Part shown: positions 1 through 6,636 of the stretch, piece by piece | Position numbering within the stretch: position 1 is the first letter of the stretch | Layout of the letters: every line of letters starts with the position of its first letter | Assembly: GCA_013696235.1 (NCBI GenBank) | Contig: JACCYY010000087.1 | Coordinates: 1-10,985 of the forward strand | Length of the DNA: 10,985 nucleotides | From: Sporichthyaceae bacterium | GTDB lineage: Bacteria > Actinomycetota > Actinomycetes > JACCYY01 | Direction: 5' to 3' | Translations under genes and position numbers: made by a program | The notes under the pieces: generated by a model | The model's database searches: none | The model's input: the letters and a program-made list of their open reading frames with translations, nothing else | What the model was told of the DNA's origin: nothing

Positions 1-696
1 GAATGCGGCTGTGGGCAGGCTCGCCACGCGCGGCGAGACCACGTCGGTGTTGCTGAATCTGGCCGGATCCTTGATCACCGGGAGGGTGTAGTCCCAGACC
101 GTGAACCCGCGGAGCATGCGCCGCAGGCCGCGGCGGGTACGAAAGCGCTCGTGGTAGTGCTCGGCGCGACCGGACGCGCGCACGTACCGGTCGGCGAGCG
201 GTCCGGGCAGGTAGGAGAGGAACGGCAGTCGGTAGTGCGGCTCGACGACCCCCAGCCGGTTGCCGAGGCCGAGGTAGACCACGCCGGTGGGAGCGAGCAC
301 CCGGTGCAGCTCGTCCAGGACTGCGTCGGGGTCCACGACGTGCTCGTAGATGTGGTTGAGCACGAGCACGTCGACCGATCCGTCGGCGAGGGGCAACGCA
401 TCCCCGGTCGCGCAGACGAACTGCACGCGAGCCCCGAACCGCTCGGCCGCCTTGCCCAGCCCGGGCACGTCGATGTCGAGCCCGAGCGTGGTGGCTCCGG
501 CAGTGGCGAGCTCGTCCGCGATGAACCCGGCCGAGCAGCCGATGTCGGCGACGGTCAGCCCATCGAGGTCCTCCCGGCCCAGGTAGTGCAGGAGCACCCG
601 GATGATCTTGGCAGCCTTCTGCCGGCGCTGGTCCTCGTCGAGCATGGCGGCCATGAGCTCGCTGTACGCGAGCTGGGGCTGCCGGGAGCCGCTCAT
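1..696 (-). CDS. SAM-dependent methyltransferase, class I (partial, 3' end beyond left edge)
   Basis: The visible 232 residues are a class I SAM-dependent methyltransferase of the Methyltransf_11 type, probably cytoplasmic and acting on a sugar or lipid-linked intermediate. Motif I reads VADIGCSAGF (residues 49-58), the acidic end of strand 2 is GLDID (72-76), and the GDALPLADGSVDVLVLNHIYEHV stretch starting at residue 99 is the usual motif for the end of the SAM pocket. After the fold core comes a hydrophobic insert with PHYRLPFLSYLP (153-164), also seen in another methyltransferase of this window (5890-6630). The ATG at 696 overlaps the upstream stop by four bases (ATGA) and follows GGAGA at 5 bases, so the start is well supported. 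The frame is open to base 1, so the C-terminus is missing. It is the last visible gene of the minus-strand glycosyltransferase operon. The methyl acceptor cannot be deduced. Confidence 0.88.
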   Translation of the reverse strand, partial: MSGSRQPQLAYSELMAAMLDEDQRRQKAAKIIRVLLHYLGREDLDGLTVADIGCSAGFIADELATAGATTLGLDIDVPGLGKAAERFGARVQFVCATGDALPLADGSVDVLVLNHIYEHVVDPDAVLDELHRVLAPTGVVYLGLGNRLGVVEPHYRLPFLSYLPGPLADRYVRASGRAEHYHERFRTRRGLRRMLRGFTVWDYTLPVIKDPARFSNTDVVSPRVASLPTAAF

Positions 697-1502
697 CTGG
701 TCTCCGCCCGGAACGTCAGTGCGACGTACGTGTAGCGCAGGTCGAAGCGCTTCCAGTGGACGGCTCGCTCGAGGCAGTCGAGGTCGGTGGCGTCGCCGTC
801 GAGCCGGAGCCCCACCTCGGCGGCGATCGCGATCAAGCCCTCGATGGCTGCGCGGTCGAAGATCCGTACCGGAGTGCCGTACGCGACGAGTCCCGTGGTG
901 TCGACGCCTCCCGCCCAATAGTCGGTGGAGACGAACACCATGCCACCTGGGCGGACGATTCGGGCGGCCTCGGTGAGGAAGGCCCGCACGTCGACACCGT
1001 GCTCGATGACGCTGAGGCACACGACGGCGCCGAACGAGCCGTCGGCGAAACCGGTTGCCTCGATGTCGCCCTGCTCGAGCCGGACCCCGCCGAGTGCGAT
1101 TCGCCGGCCGAACTCGAGGTTCGTGCCCACCAGGTCGGTGTACCCGTACAGCCGCAGCGACGGGAGGAACGTCGAGTAGAGGGCTGCTCCGGCATCGAGC
1201 ACGCGTTCCGCCGGCGAGGTGTGCGCGAGCGTGCTGGAGATCGCGGCAAGCGTGTCCCAGTTCTTCGAGCCGTCCGGGTGCAACGGCAGGCGCAGAGCGC
1301 GCATGTTCCGGGTGGCCCGCTCCCACTCCTCGCGGCTCTGCAGGACGCCGGTGGCACGCACGGTCGGGCGACCCGTCGGCGCGCCGCGACCGACGACCCG
1401 TTCGGTCGCCCGCCGGGCACCGACCCTCGTCCAGAGCGCGGCGGCCATCGCGATCTTGGCCGCCTGTCTTGCTCGCGGTTGGAGACCTGCTCTACCGGCC
1501 AT
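693..1502 (-). CDS. SAM-dependent methyltransferase, class I-like, unusual motif I
   Basis: The 269-residue product has the pattern of a class I methyltransferase. Motif I is VLDAGAALYSTFLPSL (residues 101-116), followed by the acidic strand-2 end GTNLE (126-130). A GDIEATGFADGSFGAVVCLS block begins at residue 145, then VIEHGVD (165-171) and the post-motif strand RIVRPGGMVFVST (181-193). The glycine-rich loop is degenerate: DAGAAL replaces the usual DxGxGxG, so SAM binding is likely but not certain. The N-terminal 55 residues are basic and helical, perhaps for membrane or partner contact. The ATG at 1502 overlaps the end of the upstream glycosyltransferase by 11 bases and follows a strong Shine-Dalgarno sequence. 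The same frame stays open upstream, but those codons lie in the glycosyltransferase and are not used. The gene ends in an ATGA overlap with the next methyltransferase. It probably acts on the glycan made by this operon; the substrate is unknown. Confidence 0.82.
   Translation of the reverse strand: MAGRAGLQPRARQAAKIAMAAALWTRVGARRATERVVGRGAPTGRPTVRATGVLQSREEWERATRNMRALRLPLHPDGSKNWDTLAAISSTLAHTSPAERVLDAGAALYSTFLPSLRLYGYTDLVGTNLEFGRRIALGGVRLEQGDIEATGFADGSFGAVVCLSVIEHGVDVRAFLTEAARIVRPGGMVFVSTDYWAGGVDTTGLVAYGTPVRIFDRAAIEGLIAIAAEVGLRLDGDATDLDCLERAVHWKRFDLRYTYVALTFRAETR
701..705 (-). promoter_or_regulatory. Ribosome binding site of the 1-696 methyltransferase
   Basis: GGAGA on the minus strand lies 4 bases upstream of the ATG at 696, inside the last codons of the preceding gene. 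It supports that ATG as the start and means the gene can be translated by re-initiation after the overlapping upstream stop. Confidence 0.6.
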
Positions 1503-2598
1503 GCGGTGCTTCACCTCCGGTGCCGACCAGCGCCTCGATGTACGCCTTCCATGGCGCGTCCTCGTCGACGGCGGCGACGCCGTCGGCGAGGTGACGCCAG
1601 ACGCCGGGCTCGTAGAGCCGACGCAGCGTCGCTGCAAGGGCGGCGACGTCGTCGGGCGGGCAGAGCAGACCGTCGACGCCGTCGCGGACCAGCCCGGGCA
1701 ACGTCCCGGCCGTCGTCGCGACGACGGGCCGACCGTACGAGAACGCCAGCGCGACGTTCTGGGTCGCCGTCGCCTCCCGGTACGGCAGGACCAGGGCATC
1801 GGTGCGTGCGAACAGCGCCGGGATGTCGTCGGCAGGGACATAGCCCGGCCGCAGCTCGACCCGATCTCCCACGCCGGCCTCCTCGATCGCCTCGTAGACC
1901 TCGTCGGCGCCGCGCCAGAACTCACCGGCAATCGTGAGCGTCGCGTCGGGCACGTCGGCCAGCGCCCGCACGAGCAGATCGACGCCCTTGTAGCGCCGGA
2001 CGAGGCCGAAGAACAGCAGGTGCCGCTGCGGGATGGCCGGGGGCGGTTCGGCGAGCGACCCAGTGGGCAGGTGGGGGGCGAGCGGCCGCACGACGATCGG
2101 GGCCGTCGTGAGCGTCTTGGCAAGATCACGTTGCCCCTGCGAGTGCACGAGCACCTCGTCGGCGTGCCGCATGAGCCTGCGGACGGCCAGCCGGTCGAGC
2201 GGCCCGCGCTCGTGCGGCAGCACGTTGTGGGCGAGGACGACGACCCGCGGGGCTCGGTGACGACCGAGCGCGGCGAGGGCGACAAGGTACGGCGGCACCT
2301 GGACCGGGGACACCAGGACGATCACGACGAGGTCGGCCTCCGACCGCAGCCGACGACCCATGAGCACCCAGGACAGCGGGCTGTTCCACGAGAGGCGGTA
2401 GCGGGTGCGGTCGAACGGCTCGACCTCGGCCGAGTCCACCCGCTGCTGGCCCGGGTAGATCGACTCGGGGTACTGCCGGCGCCACGACTCGACAGCCGTG
2501 TCATGCCCGGCCGCGGCGAGCCGGTGGGCAAGCTGGGTCGTGTGCTGGGCGATGCCGCCCTTGTAGGGGTGCACCGGGCCGACGAGTCGGATCCTCAT
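1492..2598 (-). CDS. Glycosyltransferase, GT-B fold, GT4 family
   Basis: The 368-residue product has the normal length and layout of a retaining GT4 glycosyltransferase, a cytoplasmic enzyme that transfers a sugar from a nucleotide donor. The N-terminal Rossmann domain opens with MRIRLVGPVHPYKGGIAQHT, including the glycine-rich acceptor loop KGGIAQ (13-18). The C-terminal donor domain starts near residue 192 with LLFFGLVRRYKGVDLLVRAL (194-213), and ends with PGYVPADDIPALF (251-263) and the ATATQNVALAFSYGRPVVAT block (276-295). That last block belongs to the GT4 branch where the usual second glutamate of the EX7E motif is replaced by a small or hydrophobic residue. It starts 22 bases after the stop of the GT2 gene; the ATG at 2598 has no clear Shine-Dalgarno, so it may depend on coupling. 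Sugar and linkage cannot be read from sequence. Confidence 0.9.
   Translation of the reverse strand: MRIRLVGPVHPYKGGIAQHTTQLAHRLAAAGHDTAVESWRRQYPESIYPGQQRVDSAEVEPFDRTRYRLSWNSPLSWVLMGRRLRSEADLVVIVLVSPVQVPPYLVALAALGRHRAPRVVVLAHNVLPHERGPLDRLAVRRLMRHADEVLVHSQGQRDLAKTLTTAPIVVRPLAPHLPTGSLAEPPPAIPQRHLLFFGLVRRYKGVDLLVRALADVPDATLTIAGEFWRGADEVYEAIEEAGVGDRVELRPGYVPADDIPALFARTDALVLPYREATATQNVALAFSYGRPVVATTAGTLPGLVRDGVDGLLCPPDDVAALAATLRRLYEPGVWRHLADGVAAVDEDAPWKAYIEALVGTGGEAPHGR
1512..1518 (-). promoter_or_regulatory. Strong Shine-Dalgarno fixing the start at 1502
   Basis: GGAGGTG on the minus strand lies 9 bases before the ATG at 1502, within the last codons of the upstream glycosyltransferase. It decides the start in a frame that would otherwise stay open several hundred bases further upstream. 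Confidence 0.75.
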
Positions 2599-2620
2599 GG
2601 GCTCGTCAACGAGTGGCTGC

Positions 2621-3619
2621 CTAGTCCGATCGGGAGCGCGCGACCAAGTCCCCGACGAGAGCCAGAACGGCGATCTGGAAGCCCGAGAAGAACAGCAACG
2701 CAGTCGAGGTCGGGACGCCCCAGCCCAGCCTGATCACATCGACGACCAGCTTGACCAGCCCGATCGCCAGGATCCAGAGCGCAGCCGGCATGAGCACCTT
2801 GATCGGGTTGAAGTACATGACCATGCGGAGCACCTGGAGGATGTACCGGTACGCGTCCCGGAAGGGGTGGAACTTGCTCGTGCCGGACCGTTTGGCGTAC
2901 CCGATCTCCAGGTAGTCGACCGTGTGCTGGTTCGACAGGAACGACAGCGTGATCGTCGTCACGCACGAGAAGCCCGGTGGGAGCAGCCGGAGGTAGGGCA
3001 GGGACACATCGCGCCGGATGGCCCGCAGGCCGGAGTTGAGGTCCGGGATCTTCGTGCCGGTGAGCACCTCGGCGACCTTGCGGATCACCCACTTCGCCGG
3101 GACGCGGAGAAGCTTGTAGGTGCCCTCCTCGGTCAGCCGCGCGCCGACGACCTGGTCCGTCTCCGGGTGATCGTCGAGGTAGGCGACGAACTCCGGGATC
3201 CGCTCGTTCGGGTAGGTCATGTCCGCGTCGGTCCACACGACGATCTCCCCGAGCGCCTCGCGGGTCCCGATCCGCCGCGCGGTGCCGGAACCACCATTGC
3301 GCTGGAACGGCATGATCCGCATGTGCGGGAAGCGGTGCGCGACGCTGCGGACGATCTCGAGCGTGCGATCCGTGGACTTGTCGTCGATCGTGAGCAGCTC
3401 GTAGGAGTACCCGCTCGAGTCCATCGCGGCTGTGATCCGCTCGAGCTCCTCGACGACGTGGTCCTGCTCGTTGTAGCAAGGCAGCACGATCGTCACGCGC
3501 GGTGCGGGGTCGGCGCCGGGTGGCCCCTCCGTGTGGTGGCGGGCGGCAGCGTCGACACCGTGGAGCACCACGGGGACGCCCACGACGTCGGCATCTGGTA
3601 GGTCAGGTCGGACGGTCAC
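2621..3619 (-). CDS. GT2 glycosyltransferase, membrane-anchored, polyprenyl-phosphate sugar synthase-like
   Basis: This 332-residue enzyme has a GT2 (GT-A fold) domain followed by two membrane helices, the layout of bacterial polyprenyl-phosphate mannose, glucose or GlcNAc synthases (the DPM1, GtrB and CsbB group). Visible motifs are the first strand VTIVLPCYNEQ (42-52), the nucleotide-binding DDKSTDRT (79-86), the metal-binding DAD (131-133) in WTDADMTYPNE, and DLNSGLRAIRR (193-203). A conserved basic stretch, RSGTSKFHPFRDAYRY (244-259), sits just before the membrane helices at about 271-296 and 302-326. It would charge a lipid phosphate on the inner face of the membrane. I chose the GTG at 3619 because it forms a GTGA overlap with the upstream stop, with AGGAG 12 bases before it; an in-frame ATG at 3685 would overlap the previous gene by 70 bases. 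The first 40 residues are poorly conserved-looking and probably flexible. Confidence 0.88.
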   Translation of the reverse strand: MTVRPDLPDADVVGVPVVLHGVDAAARHHTEGPPGADPAPRVTIVLPCYNEQDHVVEELERITAAMDSSGYSYELLTIDDKSTDRTLEIVRSVAHRFPHMRIMPFQRNGGSGTARRIGTREALGEIVVWTDADMTYPNERIPEFVAYLDDHPETDQVVGARLTEEGTYKLLRVPAKWVIRKVAEVLTGTKIPDLNSGLRAIRRDVSLPYLRLLPPGFSCVTTITLSFLSNQHTVDYLEIGYAKRSGTSKFHPFRDAYRYILQVLRMVMYFNPIKVLMPAALWILAIGLVKLVVDVIRLGWGVPTSTALLFFSGFQIAVLALVGDLVARSRSD

Positions 3620-4812
3620 GATGGGTCGTCGCTCCTGCGTCGTCCAGTTTCGCGGGCTCGGCGGGTCGGGAGCGCACGTCGCCACCCGGCCGGGGTGCCG
3701 TGCAGGCTAACCGATCCGCGCCGCCCCGGGAGCGCGGCGAGCCGGGTGGCCAGCGAACGCGTTGCGACCTCGGGCGTCATCGTCGCCCGGGCGTGGGCTG
3801 CGGCGGCCCGGCGCAGGATCGCCACCCGTTCCGGGTCCCGGGCGAGCGCGCGCAGGCTGTCTGCCAACGCCTCTGGGTTCCCCGCCGGCACGAGGAGCGC
3901 GGCGTCGCCGAGCAACCGTCGTTGTGGCGGGGTGTCCGACGTCACGACCGCGAGCCCGGCGGCCATCCCCTGGTACACCTTGTTCGGCACCACGCTGAGC
4001 GCTTTGGGGCCGGTGCCGAAGATCCCGAGGCACACGTCGTGGGTGGCGACTGCGCCGGCCAGGTCCTCCGGTGGCACCCAGTCGATCCAGGTGACTCGCG
4101 CACGCGGCCCGGCCGCCCTGACGGTCTCGTCGTAGTCCTGGCCCCGGCCGATCATCGTGATCTCGATCGCCTCCTCGGCGACCAGCCGCAGCGCCGCGCC
4201 CACGACCGGCGCGCCCTGCAGCGGGGTGAAGAGGCCGAAGAAGACGACGCGCAGCGGCGGGCCGGCGGCGGCCTCCCGGGCGTCCACGAACCAGGCTTCG
4301 GGAGCCCCGACCGGCACGACGACCGTGTGCGCGCGCCGGTCGGGTCCAACCAGCGCGCGATGCTCCTCGGTGTCGACGAGCACAAGATCGGCCGAACGGA
4401 CAGCGATCCGGTCCAGCCAACGGACCGCCCGCAGGATCGCGCCGTTCGTCACGCCCCGGTCGACGGCGGTCTCTTCTGCGCTCACGAGCAGGTCGAGCAC
4501 GACGGGTACGTCGCGGAACAGTCGACGGGCCAGGATCACGTCGAAGTGGCCCAGGAAGCCGACCAGCACGACGTCTGGGCGCCGCGACCGGCCGGCAGCT
4601 CGGACCAGGCGGCTCCACGAGCGGGCCAGCCCGACGACGAGCACCGGCAACCGCCACGGCTGGCGGAGGGTCGCGACGCGCTGCGCCGTGGTCAGCTTCA
4701 GGGACTCGTTCACCTCGACCACGTCGTGCCCGTGAGCTCGAAGCCCTTCGATCAGGACGGCGACGCGCGGGTGGACCTCGGCGTCGTACGTCCCGAACGC
4801 CAGCACCCGCAC
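3616..4812 (-). CDS. Glycosyltransferase, GT-B fold, GT4-like
   Basis: This 398-residue product is a GT-B glycosyltransferase, first gene of the minus-strand operon. The N-terminal domain begins MRVLAFGTYDAEVHPRVAVL, a typical GT4 opening. The donor domain begins with LRVVFFGLFTPLQGAPVVGA (187-206), includes MIGRGQDYDE (220-229) and WIDWVPPEDL (242-251), and carries LGIFGTGPKALSVVPNKVYQ (262-281) followed by GMAAGLAVVTSDTP, a signature of GT4 enzymes in surface-polysaccharide clusters. The last 40 residues are arginine-rich and lie outside the fold. The GTG at 4812 is preferred because it gives the expected N-terminus; a TTG at 4821 would add three residues and lies partly in the likely -10 box. 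The stop overlaps the GT2 start (GTGA). Donor and acceptor are not predictable. Confidence 0.85.
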   Translation of the reverse strand: MRVLAFGTYDAEVHPRVAVLIEGLRAHGHDVVEVNESLKLTTAQRVATLRQPWRLPVLVVGLARSWSRLVRAAGRSRRPDVVLVGFLGHFDVILARRLFRDVPVVLDLLVSAEETAVDRGVTNGAILRAVRWLDRIAVRSADLVLVDTEEHRALVGPDRRAHTVVVPVGAPEAWFVDAREAAAGPPLRVVFFGLFTPLQGAPVVGAALRLVAEEAIEITMIGRGQDYDETVRAAGPRARVTWIDWVPPEDLAGAVATHDVCLGIFGTGPKALSVVPNKVYQGMAAGLAVVTSDTPPQRRLLGDAALLVPAGNPEALADSLRALARDPERVAILRRAAAAHARATMTPEVATRSLATRLAALPGRRGSVSLHGTPAGWRRALPTRRARETGRRRSDDPS

Positions 4813-4820
4813 GAGCAGCA

Positions 4821-4826
4821 ACCCTA
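4821..4826 (-). promoter_or_regulatory. Probable -10 box of the minus-strand operon
   Basis: TAGGGT on the minus strand fits the actinobacterial -10 pattern TAnnnT and ends 8 bases before the GTG at 4812. Transcription would start within one or two bases of the start codon, so the mRNA would be leaderless or nearly so. I see no convincing -35 hexamer. It sits in the 61-base gap shared with the divergent plus-strand gene. Confidence 0.45.
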
Positions 4827-4861
4827 CGGCGCGGGTGCCGGTGCACGAATCACAGCCCGCC

Positions 4862-4867
4862 TACGCT
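4862..4867 (+). promoter_or_regulatory. Probable -10 box, leaderless start of the PF03706 gene
   Basis: TACGCT fits TAnnnT and is followed by 6 bases and then the GTG at 4874, the distance expected when transcription begins at the start codon itself. The same hexamer with the same 6-base spacing precedes the next plus-strand gene, which strengthens both calls. No -35 match to TTGACA is visible at 16-19 bases upstream. Confidence 0.55.
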
Positions 4868-4873
4868 GGCGCC

Positions 4874-5869
4874 GTGATCGCGCGACTGCTCGAAAGCCGA
4901 CTGTTGCGCTGGGGCTTCGTACTCGTCGCCCTTGTGCTCTGCGGGGTGGCGCTCAGCCGGTCATGGGACGACATCCGCCTCGCGGCCACGGAGATCTCCT
5001 GGCCGCTCGTCGCCGGCGCGCAGGTCGCCGTGACCGTGGGAATCGGGCTGACCGTGCTGGGGTGGCGCCGCCTGCTCGCCGATCTCGGCTCGCCACTTCC
5101 GGTCGGCGCGTCGGTGCGGATCGTCTCGCTCTCGCAGCTGGGCAAGTACGTGCCGGGCTCGATCTGGCCGTTCGTCGCGCAGGTCGAGCTCGGGCACCGG
5201 CACGGCGTTCCAAGGCGCCGTTCGGCCACGGTGAGCGTCCTCGTGGTGCTCATCAGCCTGGTGACGGCGTTGCTGATGGCCGCCGTCACGCTCCCGTTCG
5301 GCGCCAGCGGCACCGCTCGTACGTACTGGTGGGGCCTGGCCGCTGCACCGGTCCTGGCCGCACTCCTGCATCCCGCGATCCTCAACCGGGTGCTGGACTG
5401 GTTGCTCCGGGTCACCCGACGACCTCCACTCGAGCGCCGGCTCTCGCTCGTCGGGGTGCTCGGCTGCGCCGGCTGGTCAGCGGCGTCCTGGCTCGTGATC
5501 GGAGCGCACGTGTGGCTCCTGGCTCGGGGATTCGGGGCCAGCGGCAGCGAGCTCTACCTCACGGCGACCGGAGCGTTCGCGCTCGCGTGGAGCATCGGCT
5601 TCGTCATCGTCGTCGCGCCCGCCGGGGCGGGCGTGCGAGAGGTCGTGCTCGTCGCAGCCCTCTCCAGCGTGCTCGACCCGGGCAAGGTGCTGCTCCTCGT
5701 GATCATCTCGCGGGTGGTCATGACGATCGGTGACCTGTTCTGGGCGGGCGCCGGTCTCGTCCTCGGACGCGCCCATGCCTCGACCCAGGCGGACCTGAAC
5801 CGGGAGGCGGAGGCGGCTCGGGAGCTCGCTCGTCAGCACCGTTCGCCCAGCGACCGGGCGGTCGACTGA
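4874..5869 (+). CDS. Polytopic membrane protein, PF03706/UPF0104 family (LPG synthase TM domain, AglD-like)
   Basis: This 331-residue integral membrane protein matches the PF03706 family (UPF0104; also the membrane domain of lysylphosphatidylglycerol synthase and of archaeal AglD). The family hallmarks are present: SQLGKYVPGSIWPFVAQVEL (87-106) and APAGAGVREVVLVAAL (248-263). Hydrophobic segments lie at about 12-28, 44-63, 118-140, 152-168, 192-217, 228-248 and 268-297, followed by a charged cytoplasmic-looking tail. Members are found in glycan clusters and are often proposed to handle lipid-linked sugars or transport lipids, but the biochemical role of stand-alone members is not settled. The GTG at 4874 is chosen because of the -10 box 6 bases before it; an in-frame GTG at 4835 adds 13 unlike residues and lies upstream of that box. 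It is divergent from the glycosyltransferase operon and may provide a membrane step for it. Confidence 0.87.
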   Translation: MIARLLESRLLRWGFVLVALVLCGVALSRSWDDIRLAATEISWPLVAGAQVAVTVGIGLTVLGWRRLLADLGSPLPVGASVRIVSLSQLGKYVPGSIWPFVAQVELGHRHGVPRRRSATVSVLVVLISLVTALLMAAVTLPFGASGTARTYWWGLAAAPVLAALLHPAILNRVLDWLLRVTRRPPLERRLSLVGVLGCAGWSAASWLVIGAHVWLLARGFGASGSELYLTATGAFALAWSIGFVIVVAPAGAGVREVVLVAALSSVLDPGKVLLLVIISRVVMTIGDLFWAGAGLVLGRAHASTQADLNREAEAARELARQHRSPSDRAVD

Positions 5870-5877
5870 CGACCGGT

Positions 5878-5883
5878 TACGCT
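5878..5883 (+). promoter_or_regulatory. Probable -10 box, leaderless start of the 5890 methyltransferase
   Basis: TACGCT ends 6 bases before the ATG at 5890, in the 20-base gap after the stop of the preceding gene. There is no Shine-Dalgarno sequence before the ATG, as expected for a leaderless message. The hexamer and spacing are identical to those before the gene at 4874, so this methyltransferase can probably be expressed independently. Confidence 0.55.
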
Positions 5884-5889
5884 CCGCCG

Positions 5890-6630
5890 ATGGCGCGCGG
5901 GATCGAGCTCGGCATACCGACGGAGTACGGGTTCGAGCTTCCCCGCCTCCGGCACGCGCTGTCCCGGCCGTACGTCCCGTCGGGAGCCGGGCGGCTGCTC
6001 GACTTCGGCTCCGGCAACGGTTCGAACACCGTGCTCTTCGCCCCCGACGCGACGGCTGTGGTCGGCGTCGAGGTCGAGCCGGCTCGGGTCGATGACGCGA
6101 TCGCTCAGGCGAGACGGCTCGGTGTCGACAACGTGACCTACGTCGTCTACGACGGCCACCGGCTGCCGTTCCCGGACGCCAGCTTCGACCACGCCATCTC
6201 GTACGAGGTGCTCGAGCACACCGCCGACGACGGTGCCGCACTCGACGAGGTGGCCAGGGTCCTGAGCCCCGGAGCGATGCTCACGCTCACCGTGCCGAAC
6301 AAGTGGTACCTCATGGAGACCCACGGCATGCACCTCCACCCGACGTGGGTGCCGTGGAACCGGGTGCCGCTCCTGTCGTGGCTCCCGACCCGGCTGCACG
6401 AGCGCTGGGCGAAGGCCCGGATCTACTCCAGACGTCGCCTCCTCGGCCTGCTGGCCGCGCACGGCTTCGAGGTCGTCGAGCATCGCTACCTCATGCCCCC
6501 CCTCGACCGGCTCGCCAACGAGCGCGCGCGCGCCGTACTCCGCAAGCTCGTGCAACCGCTCGTGGACACCCCGTTGCGGGTGGTCGGGGTCGCCCATTTC
6601 GTTGCTGCTCGCAACACCCGCGGAACCTGA
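5890..6630 (+). CDS. SAM-dependent methyltransferase, class I (Methyltransf_11 type)
   Basis: The 246-residue product is a complete class I methyltransferase. Motif I is LLDFGSGNGSNTVLF (36-50), strand 2 ends in VGVEVEP (58-64), and DGHRLPFPDASFDHAISYEV (88-107) followed by LEHTADD forms the end of the SAM site and motif IV region. The strand after it is RVLSPGAMLTLTVPN (123-137). A C-terminal insert rich in histidine, tryptophan and proline (HLHPTWVPWNRVPLLSWLP, 148-166) resembles the PHYRLPFLSYLP insert of the partial methyltransferase at 1-696, so the two may share a substrate type. No membrane segment is present, but the insert is amphipathic and could touch a lipid acceptor. It lies 20 bases after the PF03706 gene with its own promoter-like box, and its stop is 6 bases from the convergent YfhO-like gene. 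The substrate is unknown. Confidence 0.88.
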   Translation: MARGIELGIPTEYGFELPRLRHALSRPYVPSGAGRLLDFGSGNGSNTVLFAPDATAVVGVEVEPARVDDAIAQARRLGVDNVTYVVYDGHRLPFPDASFDHAISYEVLEHTADDGAALDEVARVLSPGAMLTLTVPNKWYLMETHGMHLHPTWVPWNRVPLLSWLPTRLHERWAKARIYSRRRLLGLLAAHGFEVVEHRYLMPPLDRLANERARAVLRKLVQPLVDTPLRVVGVAHFVAARNTRGT

Positions 6631-6636
6631 ACGCCC

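Noticed and set aside
1503..2285. Upstream extension of the second methyltransferase to a 530-residue protein
   Set aside because: The added part is a shadow frame of the GT4 gene and lacks family sequence, while a strong GGAGGTG site lies 9 bases before the ATG at 1502.
756..2733. Long plus-strand open frames opposite the glycosyltransferase and methyltransferase genes (to over 500 codons)
   Set aside because: They lie fully antisense to genes with clear family motifs, are rich in Arg, Pro, Gly and Asp without any recognisable domain, and are the usual effect of GC-rich third positions.
3502..5733. A 743-codon plus-strand open frame
   Set aside because: It runs across the antisense of two glycosyltransferases and then out of frame through the PF03706 gene, with extreme arginine and glycine content and no motif. 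It is a composition artefact.
6601..6615. GTTGC-N5-GCAAC as a terminator
   Set aside because: The stem is only five pairs, lies inside coding sequence and has no following T-run; not enough to call an intrinsic terminator.
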